64,000 bases of DNA from an uncultured Collinsella sp. (GTDB taxonomy: Bacteria; Actinomycetota; Coriobacteriia; Coriobacteriales; Coriobacteriaceae): assembly GCA_900552145.1 (NCBI GenBank), contig URYW01000001.1, forward strand, positions 67,339 through 131,338. Reading direction: 5' to 3'. Below the pieces are notes generated by a model. It had not been told where the DNA came from. It did no database searches and saw only the letters and a list, made by a program, of their open reading frames with translations. The translations under genes were made by a program, and so were the position numbers. Of this stretch, positions 42,594-50,290 are shown one piece after another. Within the stretch, counting starts at the first letter, position 1. Each line of letters begins with the position of its first letter.

Positions 42594-44210
42594 CTACTCC
42601 TCCTCTTTGGAGAACTTCTTGATAGCAGGGGTGGTGGCCAGGCCAAGCACGATGATGGCAGCGCCCACGTAGTAAGCGAAACGCGTGGAGTTGAAGCGGG
42701 ACTGAGCATTGATCTCGACCAGGGCGTCGCGCTCCTCATCGCTCATATCGATGTCCTCAATAGAAGCGCGGAAGTTCTCATCGGAGACGAGGTCGATATT
42801 GCGCTCGGAAATAGCGGCGACAGTGGACTCGGAAATGCGGGAATCGTTAGCGGCTGCATCCTTCACGGAGTTGGTGATACCAAAGAGCAGCACGGCACCC
42901 AGCAGGGCAATGCCGATGGCCTGGCCAACGTTACGCATGGCGGTCTGAATGCCGCCGGACTGGGAAGCGTCGCGCTCGTTCACGGCAAGGGCGACAACGT
43001 TGTTGGCCTGGGCGGAAACGATACCGGCGCCCGAGCCGGCAACAACGCAGCCAATGAGAATGCCCGGCATGGAAGCAGCGTCGAGCGTAACGGAGAACGC
43101 CATGATGATCAGGGCGGCAGCAAGGGTGAGGTAGCCGACCTGGATGACGCGACGCGGGTTAGCCTTCGGCATGAACTTGGGGATACCGATGGAGAAGGCG
43201 AAGGTCGGAACGCCAACGACGATGGAGAGCACGCCAACGATAGCCGGAGACCAGCCAGCAACGAGCTGCAGGTAGGGGGCCATCAGAATGGACTGAACAC
43301 CCATGAAGAAGAACGTGATGGCGGAGGCGGCGAGACCGGCGAGGACCTGCGGGGTCTTAAGGAAGGACTGGGGCAGCAGGGCAAAGCCGTTCTTCTCCTC
43401 GACCTTCTTCTCGACGTTGATCATAACGATGAGGATAATCACGCCCAGGACAGCCATGGGCAGGCAGGGGGAGATACCGGCGATGGTGAAGGGGCATGCC
43501 GGGAAGGGCTCGACGAGGCCCCAAGCGGAGATGCGGGACACGCCGACCAGGAACAGGAACAGGCCGGTTGCGGCAAGGGCAACGCCGACGCCATCGAACT
43601 TGAGCTTCTCATCGGACTGCTCGATCTCGGGCAGCTTGAAGGACAGCAGGAACACGAGTACAAAGTAGGCGGCGAGGACGAAGAACGTCACGCGCATGCC
43701 GGCGGCCATGAGCACGATCGAAAGCAGCAGCGGCAGCAGGGCGGAAAGGCCGGAGGCGGCGCCTATGCAGCCAAAGGCAAGCACGCGGTTCTTACCGTGA
43801 TAGATCTTGGGAACGAGGCCCAGAACCGAGGGAATCATGAACGACGCGCCGAAGCCCACGAGGGTACGGCCGCCCCAAATGAAGACGGTCATGTTGGGGG
43901 AAACGGCAAGGACGACCTCGCCGGCGGCGCACAGCAGGGCGCCCATGCGGAAGTTCTTCTTCCAGCCGATGATGGTACCCATCATGCCACCGGCGATCAT
44001 AAAGGCGCCGGCCATGAGGGAGTAGACCATGTTGGCGAGCTGGATGTCGGCGGTGGTGGCGCCGAGGTCCTGCGTCAGGGCGGTTGCGGCGAGCGAAAGG
44101 GCGCCGTTATCGCCCGAAGTGCCCATCTGGGCCAGGATCAGAACGAGAACGGGGAGAAGCATGAACTTCTCGGCACCCTTCTCCTCTGCCACAGCTTTAG
44201 CTTTAGCCAT
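42594..44210 (-). CDS. MFS transporter (DHA2-like, 14 helices), paralogue 2
   Basis: 538-residue, ~14-helix major facilitator protein, close paralogue of 37256-38872. Shared segments include MAGAFMIAGGMMGTIIGW, VFIWGGRTLVGFGAS and VRISAW-like FLVGVSRISAWGL before FTIAGISP. The large outer loop near the C-terminus (SRISESTVAAISERNIDLVS) is charged and differs from that of paralogue 1. The ATG at 44210 is followed by a charged cytoplasmic N-terminus. First gene of an operon with the amidohydrolase, so it probably imports that enzyme's substrate. A perfect palindrome TTGCCGTAGATACGGCAA lies ~110 bases upstream. Confidence 0.88.
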   Translation of the reverse strand: MAKAKAVAEEKGAEKFMLLPVLVLILAQMGTSGDNGALSLAATALTQDLGATTADIQLANMVYSLMAGAFMIAGGMMGTIIGWKKNFRMGALLCAAGEVVLAVSPNMTVFIWGGRTLVGFGASFMIPSVLGLVPKIYHGKNRVLAFGCIGAASGLSALLPLLLSIVLMAAGMRVTFFVLAAYFVLVFLLSFKLPEIEQSDEKLKFDGVGVALAATGLFLFLVGVSRISAWGLVEPFPACPFTIAGISPCLPMAVLGVIILIVMINVEKKVEEKNGFALLPQSFLKTPQVLAGLAASAITFFFMGVQSILMAPYLQLVAGWSPAIVGVLSIVVGVPTFAFSIGIPKFMPKANPRRVIQVGYLTLAAALIIMAFSVTLDAASMPGILIGCVVAGSGAGIVSAQANNVVALAVNERDASQSGGIQTAMRNVGQAIGIALLGAVLLFGITNSVKDAAANDSRISESTVAAISERNIDLVSDENFRASIEDIDMSDEERDALVEINAQSRFNSTRFAYYVGAAIIVLGLATTPAIKKFSKEEE

Positions 44211-44320
44211 GTGTTGGTTCCTTTCTTTTCCGTTTCACGCGGGCATTGAACCCCTTTGAGCCCGCGCGTCTTGTCGAGGCAAATATAGGCTGGAGCGCAA
44301 TACGGACGGCATCAGAGCCA

Positions 44321-44338
44321 TTGCCGTAGATACGGCAA
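44321..44338. promoter_or_regulatory. 18-bp palindromic operator 3
   Basis: TTGCCGTAGATACGGCAA, a perfect dyad except for the two central bases, upstream of the MFS-amidohydrolase operon. Confidence 0.7.
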
Positions 44339-44384
44339 TTCTGACGGCGGGCCTAAAGGGCATCTGCTTTTTCTCGTGAAAAGC

Positions 44385-44420
44385 AAAACGGCCGACCCCT
44401 TTGCTCGGGCCGACCGTTTT
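44385..44420 (-). terminator. Terminator of the small membrane-protein gene
   Basis: Minus strand AAAACGGTCGGCCC / GGGTCGGCCGTTTT. The two non-Watson-Crick positions are G-U on the minus strand only, so the RNA of that strand is the one that folds. It lies ~30 bases past the stop at 44449. Confidence 0.8.
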
Positions 44421-44448
44421 GAAGAGAAAGTTTGATTGTTGGAAAATC

Positions 44449-44955
44449 CTAGGCAGTCGCGGCGACTTCCCCAGCGTCGACGCCCGCGGTGGTGGCACCG
44501 ATGACGACGTAGCCGCTCACACAGCCGGCAACAGCGCACATAACGCCCTTAAAGATCATCATGCCCGTGCGCGAAAGCGGCAGCGGGAGCACAAAAGTGC
44601 AAAGCCATGCAAGGGGCGTGGCAACTACAAGGGCAATGATGCCAACGACGATCGACAGGGGAATCGACTTTTTGGGCAGCTTGGCCAGCCAACCATAGCC
44701 TTCGGAATTGCCCGGGTAAACGCCCTTGTTGAAATCCATCTTGGTCAGCGGCACCACGCACCAGGTCAAAATGAGACCAAGCAGGGCGCCTGTCAGCGCA
44801 ATCTCCTCGACAACCTTACCGGCGGCAAAGGTAATATCGGCGTCCCCCGCGTGCATGCCCATAAAGATGAGCGCGTTAACGATGCCGTTGACGATGCCGT
44901 AACCGACGATGCACTTGTTCTTAAGATAGCTCTGGTAGTCCTTTGCGGCGGCCAT
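44449..44955 (-). CDS. Integral membrane protein, about four helices
   Basis: 168 residues with hydrophobic segments near residues 16-32, 50-73, 100-125 and 132-155, joined by short charged loops (TKMDFNKGVYPGNSEGYGW). No signal peptide is separable. GGGGAGGG stands three to five bases before the ATG at 44955. Divergent from the LacI regulator (45184); an 18-bp palindrome is between them, so LacI or the shared regulator probably controls it. I do not recognise the family. Confidence 0.7.
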   Translation of the reverse strand: MAAAKDYQSYLKNKCIVGYGIVNGIVNALIFMGMHAGDADITFAAGKVVEEIALTGALLGLILTWCVVPLTKMDFNKGVYPGNSEGYGWLAKLPKKSIPLSIVVGIIALVVATPLAWLCTFVLPLPLSRTGMMIFKGVMCAVAGCVSGYVVIGATTAGVDAGEVAATA

Positions 44956-45032
44956 ATGCCCTCCCCATTTTCGCAGTGTCATTTGAGTGGGGCCAGTGTA
45001 TCCTCACGCATCACGCCCGCTGACCAGAAGGA

Positions 45033-45050
45033 TTGCCGTTTTTACGGCAA
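45033..45050. promoter_or_regulatory. 18-bp palindromic operator 4
   Basis: TTGCCGTTTTTACGGCAA, between the divergent membrane-protein and lacI-type genes. Same dyad as 44321 except for the centre. Confidence 0.7.
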
Positions 45051-45062
45051 CAGCCACACCCC

Positions 45063-45102
45063 AAACCACCACAAAGGGGGACAGGCACCTTTGTGGCGGT
45101 TT
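45063..45102. repeat. Family B hairpin (ACCACCACAAAG arms)
   Basis: AAACCACCACAAAGGGGGACA and GGCACCTTTGTGGCGGTTTT; one G-U type change in the right arm. Confidence 0.85.
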
Positions 45103-45183
45103 TCAACATGGTGGGCTTTGACACCCCAGGGGCAGGCGATGCTACAATCTGGCTTGTACTTGAAACGCATCAAAGGGGCCGCT

Positions 45184-46296
45184 ATGGCAAAGGTTAAAAT
45201 CAGCGACGTCGCGCGCGAAGCCGGGGTTTCGTTGGGCACGGTTTCCAACGCGCTCAACCATCCCGAAAAGCTGCGCCCCGAGACCCTCAAGCTCATCAAC
45301 GAGACCATCAATCGCCTTGGCTACCTGCCCAACCAAAGCGCCCGTCAGCTCGCAGGCGGCGCCACCAAGTCCTTTGGCCTGGTGCTCCCCCGTCTCGATC
45401 ACGGCTTTTCGCTCCAAATTGCCAGCGGCGCCCATAACGAGGCCCGCAAGCACGGTTACGACCTGCTCATCGCCAACGCCGATAACGACGATATTCTCCA
45501 GGACCATTACCTGCGCTACTTTATGGGCACCCAGATGTCCGGCGTCATGGTTCAGCCCATGGCATCCCCCGACTGGCACCCCGCTATGACCAAGATGCCC
45601 GTGCCGATTGTCCACCTGGACATCCATTGCTCCGAGCCCGGCTACTACGTAGCGGCCGACAACGAGGCACAGGGGCGCATTATCGCCGAGCTCGCCATCG
45701 CCCGCGGCGCACACCATATCACCGTTGTGGGCAGAGCGGCATTCATGCAGCTCACCCTGCGCGTACTTGGCATTCACAAGGCCCTCGCCCTGCATCCCGA
45801 TATCAAAATTGAGGTCATTGACGCCGGAGAGTGGAATACCGCAGCCGACGGCTACAGCATTGGCGCTCAGATTGCCGGGCGCCCTGCCAACGAACGCCCC
45901 GATTTTGTCGTCGGTCTAACCGACGTGTTGGCCTCGGGCGTTATCTCGGCATTGGTCGACAAAGGCATCTCCGTCCCCGAGCAGGTTCGCGTGGCCGGAT
46001 GCGACGGCAACCCACTCGCTTGGAGCGGATCGGTCCCGCTCACTACGGTAGCGCCCCCGGGCTACGAGATTGGCCGCAAGGGTGTCCAACTGCTCATGGA
46101 GCAAATCGAGAACAAGGTCCCGACAAAGACCAAGCATATCCACGTCGGCTCTGCAGCACGCACCGTCACCGCAGCCACCGCCGCCGAGGATATCAACCGC
46201 CAAGAATTGGTACGTCCGTTCCTACTGGAGCGCGCCAGCACCCAGGCAAGCACCCAGACCGATGCCACGGCCATCAACCTAGGCGCGTATCTATAG
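45184..46296 (+). CDS. LacI-family transcriptional regulator
   Basis: 370 residues. The N-terminal HTH and hinge read ISDVAREAGVSLGTVSNALN and GYLPNQSARQLAGGATKS, followed by a periplasmic-binding-protein-like effector domain (FGLVLPRLDHGFSLQIASGA; RVAGCDGNPLAWSGSVPLTT). The C-terminus has an extra ~25-residue Thr/Ala/Gln-rich tail. AGGGG five bases before the ATG at 45184. The palindrome at 45033 suggests autoregulation, and identical dyads in front of the MFS genes make this LacI protein the best candidate for the regulator of the whole 37-45 kb cluster, since LacI proteins bind such dyads. The effector is unknown. Confidence 0.9.
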   Translation: MAKVKISDVAREAGVSLGTVSNALNHPEKLRPETLKLINETINRLGYLPNQSARQLAGGATKSFGLVLPRLDHGFSLQIASGAHNEARKHGYDLLIANADNDDILQDHYLRYFMGTQMSGVMVQPMASPDWHPAMTKMPVPIVHLDIHCSEPGYYVAADNEAQGRIIAELAIARGAHHITVVGRAAFMQLTLRVLGIHKALALHPDIKIEVIDAGEWNTAADGYSIGAQIAGRPANERPDFVVGLTDVLASGVISALVDKGISVPEQVRVAGCDGNPLAWSGSVPLTTVAPPGYEIGRKGVQLLMEQIENKVPTKTKHIHVGSAARTVTAATAAEDINRQELVRPFLLERASTQASTQTDATAINLGAYL

Positions 46297-46321
46297 CACG
46301 CCCGCAAGCATGCTAAGTCGC

Positions 46322-46371
46322 CGCTTAAGCAAAAGGGGCCCGACCATTGCCGGGCCCCTTTTGCTTAAGCG
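46322..46371. terminator. Bidirectional terminator
   Basis: Perfect 21-bp stem (CGCTTAAGCAAAAGGGGCCC is its left part) with an eight-base loop, between convergent lacI-type and HAD genes. Confidence 0.9.
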
Positions 46372-46409
46372 CAAACGCGGGCAATTGCTCGTTTCAACAC
46401 CGCAATTGT

Positions 46410-47060
46410 CTAGCGCACGGCCTTGACTGCCGCCGCCAGGTCGAACAACGTGTCGAGCACGGCCTCGCAGCCATCCACTACGTCCTGCGGCAGCGGCACG
46501 ATATCGGGCACGGCAAAGACATGGCAACCCGCCGTGATGCCCGAGACGCAGCCGTTGCGCGAATCCTCGACCACGGCGCACTCCTCGGGGGCAAAGCCCG
46601 CGCGCTCGCAGGCGAGCAGATACATCTCGGGGTCGGGCTTGCCGTGCACGACATCCTCGCCACAGGTCACCGTTTCAAACTTGTCAAAGAGGCCGACCAT
46701 CTTAAGGTTGCGCTCGGCCGTAGCGAGGCGCGACGACGTCGCTAGACCCACGTGATAGCCCGCAGCCAGCAGCTCGTCTATGCACTCGGCGGCGCCGGCC
46801 TTAAGCTCCAGTTCGGTCTTGACCATCTCATCGCGAATCTCCTTGTGGCGGGCATAGACCGCCTCGGTGGTTTCGTGGCTGCCGTAATGCTTATCAAGGA
46901 TGTCCATGACATCGGGTAGGGTGCGACCGATAAACTGATGGATCAGCGCTTCATCAATCGCGACCCCCAGCTCGGCGGCGCCCGCCTTCCATGCCTTAAT
47001 GCCCAAACGCTCGGTATCGACCAGCGTTCCGTCCATGTCAAAAATTACAGCCTTGATCAT
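46410..47060 (-). CDS. HAD-family phosphatase/phosphomutase (beta-PGM subgroup)
   Basis: 216 residues. HAD motif I is FDMDGTLVDTE, motif II ATSSR, motif III Lys in GKPDPEMYL, motif IV VVEDSRNG: all complete. The helical cap between motif I and II is that of the beta-phosphoglucomutase/phosphatase subfamily. Such proteins hydrolyse sugar phosphates or isomerise glucose-1-phosphate. The ATG at 47060 has AGGGG seven bases upstream; an 11-residue extension to 47093 is less likely. Divergent from larE; no metabolic partner adjoins, so the exact substrate is unknown. Confidence 0.88.
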   Translation of the reverse strand: MIKAVIFDMDGTLVDTERLGIKAWKAGAAELGVAIDEALIHQFIGRTLPDVMDILDKHYGSHETTEAVYARHKEIRDEMVKTELELKAGAAECIDELLAAGYHVGLATSSRLATAERNLKMVGLFDKFETVTCGEDVVHGKPDPEMYLLACERAGFAPEECAVVEDSRNGCVSGITAGCHVFAVPDIVPLPQDVVDGCEAVLDTLFDLAAAVKAVR

Positions 47061-47227
47061 ATCGATCCCCTCACCGGATTGCGTTACTGACACTCTACCG
47101 CACTTTACAAATTTGTATATAACGTATATAGCATATTGTGCCTTCGTTACATAGATAGAAGTCTTATGACAAGCAGCCCGATAGGATTATAGTTTTCGAC
47201 CGAGCACATATTGGTAAGGAACGTTTT

Positions 47228-48106
47228 ATGCTTTCAGACACCACCGCACCTGCAGAGGAGCTTCAGTACAAACTCGCAGCGCTCGAGCAGCTGCTTTTGG
47301 CATACGGACGCGTCGCCATCGGCTTTTCCGGCGGCGTCGACAGCAGCTTTTTAGCCGCGGTCTGCGCCCGCATCATGCCTGACAGCACGCTTCTCGTTCA
47401 CCTCACCACGCCGCTCATCGGCACGCCTGAACAGGCTTCGTTTGAGCGGTCCGTTGACGGGCAAGCCAACGAGGAGCCGCACTTTAAGCTCCCCGTGCTC
47501 AATCTTTCGGTCGATCAGTTGCAGCTCCCCCAAGTAGCCTGCAATGATGCCAATCGCTGCTACCACTGCAAGCACGCCGGCTTTACCGCTATCGTCAACC
47601 ACGCCAAGTCGCTCGGCTTTCTCACCGTCATCGATGGCAGCAATGCAAGCGATCGCGGTGACTACCGCCCTGGCATGCGCGCGGCAGAAGAGCTCGGCGT
47701 ACGCTCCCCTCTTATGGAGGTTGGATTTACCAAGGATGAGGAGCGCGAGTTGCTGCGCGCATGGGGCTATCCCGTTTGGAACCTGCCGGCGGGAGCCTGT
47801 CTTGCCACGCGCGTCCCCACGGGCGAGGAGCTTACGCGCGAGAAGGTCGATTTAATCCGCGCCTGCGAGGATTACCTGCACGATCTTGGCCTGGAGCAGG
47901 TACGCGCGCGCTTGGTCGGCGGCTGCATGCATATCGAAGCCGCTCCCGCAGATGTCACCAAGATTGCCGCCCTCGGCGGCGCCGCCGTCGATGCCGAAGG
48001 CAAGACCCCGTTGCCCGCCGCCATCGAGTCCGCGCTGCGCGAGCTGGGCTGCGGTCATATCTCCCCCGCGGTCACCCCCTACATCCACGGCAACATGAAT
48101 CTTTAG
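47228..48106 (+). CDS. larE: LarE-type sulfur transferase (PP-loop)
   Basis: 292 residues. The ATP pyrophosphatase loop SGGVDSSF is at residue ~35. NRCYHCKHAGF holds a CxxC and PAGACLATRVPTGEEL holds a third Cys at the place of the sacrificial Cys176 of Lactobacillus LarE. Three conserved cysteines mark the LarE group reported to bind a [4Fe-4S] cluster and use it to deliver sulfur, which I infer here. LarE adds sulfur to the nicotinic acid-derived precursor of the nickel-pincer nucleotide cofactor. LarB, LarC and LarA are not in the window. AAGGA stands seven bases before the ATG. It is followed by a small hairpin and the repeat-rich 48107-48887 stretch. Confidence 0.88.
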   Translation: MLSDTTAPAEELQYKLAALEQLLLAYGRVAIGFSGGVDSSFLAAVCARIMPDSTLLVHLTTPLIGTPEQASFERSVDGQANEEPHFKLPVLNLSVDQLQLPQVACNDANRCYHCKHAGFTAIVNHAKSLGFLTVIDGSNASDRGDYRPGMRAAEELGVRSPLMEVGFTKDEERELLRAWGYPVWNLPAGACLATRVPTGEELTREKVDLIRACEDYLHDLGLEQVRARLVGGCMHIEAAPADVTKIAALGGAAVDAEGKTPLPAAIESALRELGCGHISPAVTPYIHGNMNL

Positions 48107-48109
48107 GTT

Positions 48110-48130
48110 ACGCCGTTTTACAAACGGCGT
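48110..48130. terminator. Hairpin after larE
   Basis: ACGCCGTTT-TAC-AAACGGCGT three bases past the stop; no T-run on the plus strand, so termination is not certain. Confidence 0.5.
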
Positions 48131-48146
48131 ACCTGCTCGGCGCTGC

Positions 48147-48246
48147 GCGGGCTCCGGGCACGGCAATCTGACGTTCAACTTCACGGGCGCGACCAAAAGG
48201 TCAGCGCCCGCTTGTTTCACGTCACCTTACCGCACCCGGAGCCCGC
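48147..48246. repeat. Long inverted repeat with inner hairpin
   Basis: Outer arms GCGGGCTCCGGG / CCCGGAGCCCGC; inner GGGCGCGACC-AAAA-GGTCAGCGCCC at 48185-48209. Same design as 17766 and 22007 but with shorter outer arms. Confidence 0.65.
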
Positions 48247-48283
48247 TCGCTCGCATATGCTCAACCTGCACTGCGTTAACTGA

Positions 48284-48320
48284 CCTACCAAAAAGGGACA
48301 GGTTTATTTTGGCAGGTTTT
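48284..48320. repeat. Family B hairpin (ACCTACCAAAA arms)
   Basis: ACCTACCAAAAAGGGACAGG and TTTATTTTGGCAGGT; one mismatch in the arms compared with 34852 and 48758. Confidence 0.8.
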
Positions 48321-48401
48321 ATCTGGGGAAATATCGCGAGGCAGTCGCCTCTCTAGCACCCATCTACTTCGAGAGACACAAGAGAGGCGACTCGGCTGCA
48401 T

Positions 48402-48530
48402 CTACTTCTTCCGATAGCGGCGGTTGCGGCTCGTCGATGAGCCCATTACTTCGATGAGCCCTTTATCCGCCATTTTTGGCAGATGGTAGCGGACGGACGA
48501 ATTTTGGCATTCCGTCTCTCTAAAACAATA
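48402..48530 (-). pseudogene. Remnant winged-helix C-terminus
   Basis: An open stretch on the minus strand ends at TAG (48402-48404). Its last codons read SSVRYHLPKMADKGLIEVMG and SSTSRNRRYRKK: a recognition helix plus wing, as at the end of AlbA_2-type ATP-binding proteins or ArsR/MarR-like regulators. Upstream the frame runs into TTAGAGAGA repeats and a stop, with no start codon or ribosome-binding site, so only the tail of a former gene remains. The family assignment is tentative. Confidence 0.5.
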
Positions 48531-48684
48531 GATTTATCTCTCTAACTTTAGAGAGATAAGTGCCTTGTTTTAGAGAGACATTTAGAGAGATGTATCGAAT
48601 TCGCTGCTAGATTGCCTAATGCTATCTCTCTAACCAACCTTCCCTTTAGAGAGACATTTAGAGAGACGAGTGCGACCTCTCTAA
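48515..48684. repeat. Array of nine TTAGAGAGA sites
   Basis: TTAGAGAGA or its complement TCTCTCTAA starts at 48515, 48537, 48548, 48570, 48582, 48625, 48646, 48658 and 48676 (the last with one mismatch). Most steps are 11-12, 21-22 or 43 bases, near whole turns of the helix. A related AGAGAGGCGACT/AGTCGCCTCTCT dyad is at 48347-48392. No gene follows within 200 bases to the right except the minus-strand EIIA end. Confidence 0.8.
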
Positions 48685-48730
48685 TCATGGGCTCCACTCT
48701 TTAAGGCGCACACTTCCTAACCGTGCCCTA

Positions 48731-48747
48731 AGTTGCGGTGAAATAGT
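48731..48747. repeat. Family A half repeat
   Basis: AGTTGCGGTGAAATAGT, same arm as at 1334 and 18171; the pairing arm is missing. Confidence 0.6.
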
Positions 48748-48757
48748 CCCCGATTAA

Positions 48758-48794
48758 CCTGCCAAAAAGGGACAGGTTTATTTTGGCAGGTTTT
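48758..48794. repeat. Family B hairpin (ACCTGCCAAAA arms)
   Basis: ACCTGCCAAAAAGGGACAGG and TTTATTTTGGCAGGT. Nearly identical to the copy at 48284, 474 bases away. Confidence 0.85.
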
Positions 48795-48812
48795 ATCTGG
48801 GGAAACGCAAAC

Positions 48813-48848
48813 AGGGCCGCGACACCTATATGGCGTCGCGGCCCTTTT
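48813..48848 (-). terminator. Terminator of the EIIA-transketolase operon
   Basis: GGGCCGCGAC / GTCGCGGCCC stem 40 bases past the EIIA stop; on the minus strand followed by TGTTTGCGTTT, on the plus strand by TTTT. Confidence 0.7.
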
Positions 48849-48887
48849 CCTTGGAGAAGGATCAATTGATTGAACGGGATGACTGTT

Positions 48888-49340
48888 CTAGTCTTCGAGT
48901 CCGCTATTGATGAGCTCCGCAATCTCAACGGGATCGGTGCTCGCACGCACTTTGTCACGGAAACCTGCGTCCATCAGCATCACGGCAGCTTTGGAGAGCA
49001 GGCGCAGATGCGTGGTTCCAGCCTCGCCGGCGGGCACGTACAGCGCGAGCGCAACATCGACGGGCACCCCATCGAAGCTCGGCCATTCAACGGGCTCGGC
49101 TAGTTTAAGCACGGCAACGCCCGGCGTATGGATCGCGTCGCTTTTGGCATGCGGAACGGCAAAACCGGCGACAAGGCCGGTCTCGGCCTCGTTCTCGCGA
49201 GCAATAAAGGCAGCTTCTACGGCAGATGCGTCATCGGCAAAGCCGAGCTCGATTGCCTGCTCGGACAAATAATGCAGGGCGTCCTCGCGCGAGGCGGCGG
49301 TATACCCGATCGTCACTTGGTTGGCAGATACAAATCCCAT
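48888..49340 (-). CDS. PTS EIIA component, fructose/mannitol type
   Basis: 150 residues of the PTS_EIIA_2 fold. The phosphorylated His is in LVAGFAVPHAKSDAI; the ENEAETG stretch before it and RLLSKAAVMLMDAGF after it are family landmarks. It accepts phosphate from HPr and passes it to an EIIB. No EIIB or EIIC is in the window, but the operon upstream end is lost at ~53,530, where PTS genes may have been. AAGGAAGG lies five bases before the ATG. Last gene of the operon gatZ-like - transaldolase - transketolase N - transketolase C - EIIA. Confidence 0.88.
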   Translation of the reverse strand: MGFVSANQVTIGYTAASREDALHYLSEQAIELGFADDASAVEAAFIARENEAETGLVAGFAVPHAKSDAIHTPGVAVLKLAEPVEWPSFDGVPVDVALALYVPAGEAGTTHLRLLSKAAVMLMDAGFRDKVRASTDPVEIAELINSGLED

Positions 49341-49351
49341 GGAAACCTTCC

Positions 49352-50290
49352 TTACAACACAGACCTGACCGCAGCTTCGATGCCGTCGGCGTCCAAACCG
49401 TACTTGTGCAGCAAATCGACCGCAGGGCCGGACTCACCATACACATCGCGCACGCCGACGCGTCGCATCGGCACCGGACGCTGCTCCGCGAGCACCGAGG
49501 CCACGGCCTCGCCAAGACCACCGATAATCGAATGCTCCTCGGCGGTGACCACGCGACCAGTCTTCTTGGCGCTGGCAACCACCAGGCGCTCATCGAGCGG
49601 CTTGATCGTGTGCATGTTGATGACCTCGGCATCGATGCCATCGGCAGCGAGCGCCTCGGCAGCCTCAAGCGCCTCGGCGACCATGAGGCCGCATGCAACG
49701 ATAGTCACATCGGACCCCTCGCGCACGACTACGCCGCGACCAATCTTGAACTCATAGTCCTCGTGGTCGTTGATGACCGGTGTTGCCAGGCGGCCGAAGC
49801 GCATATAGACTGGCCCCTCAAACTCATAGGCGGCGCGCACGCAAGCGCGAGCCTCGATGTCATCGGCGGGAACGACCACCGTCATACCCGGGATCGTGCG
49901 CATGAGCGCGATGTCCTCGCAGCACTGATGCGTGGCGCCGTCTTCGCCGACCGAGATGCCCGCATGTGTGGCGCCGATTTTGACGTTGAGGTGCGGATAG
50001 CCGATGGAATTACGCACTTGCTCGTACGCGCGGCCGGCGGCGAACATGGCAAAGGTGCTCGCAAAGGCGACGTGGCCCGTGGTTGCAATGCCGGCGGCAA
50101 GCCCCATCAAGTTGCTCTCGGCAATGCCGGCGTCGTAGAAGCGCTCAGGGTGCGCAGCCTTAAACTTGCCGGTCTGTGTGGCGGCGGCCAGGTCGGCATC
50201 GAGAACCACAAAGTCATCGTGCTCATTGCCCAGCTCGACAAGTGCCTCGCCATAGCTAACGCGCGTGGCGACTTTCTTGACGTCTGCCAT
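49352..50290 (-). CDS. Transketolase, C-terminal (pyrimidine-binding) subunit
   Basis: 312 residues covering the pyrimidine and C-terminal domains of a split transketolase. The activating Glu lies in DAGIAESNLMGLAAG; GATHAGISVGEDGATHQ and RFGRLATPV are family segments. It needs the partner subunit at 50290, with which it shares one base (stop TAA and start ATG overlap as TAATG), ensuring coupled synthesis. Together they move two-carbon units between sugar phosphates in the pentose phosphate pathway using thiamine diphosphate and Mg2+. Confidence 0.93.
   Translation of the reverse strand: MADVKKVATRVSYGEALVELGNEHDDFVVLDADLAAATQTGKFKAAHPERFYDAGIAESNLMGLAAGIATTGHVAFASTFAMFAAGRAYEQVRNSIGYPHLNVKIGATHAGISVGEDGATHQCCEDIALMRTIPGMTVVVPADDIEARACVRAAYEFEGPVYMRFGRLATPVINDHEDYEFKIGRGVVVREGSDVTIVACGLMVAEALEAAEALAADGIDAEVINMHTIKPLDERLVVASAKKTGRVVTAEEHSIIGGLGEAVASVLAEQRPVPMRRVGVRDVYGESGPAVDLLHKYGLDADGIEAAVRSVL

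Noticed and set aside
40953..44249. A very long open frame on the plus strand opposite the MFS and amidohydrolase genes
   Set aside because: It is the antisense of two well-supported genes; its product is low-complexity His/Asp/Glu/Gly-rich, as expected from G/C third-position bias. The similar one at 3971-5830 opposite kup was rejected for the same reason.
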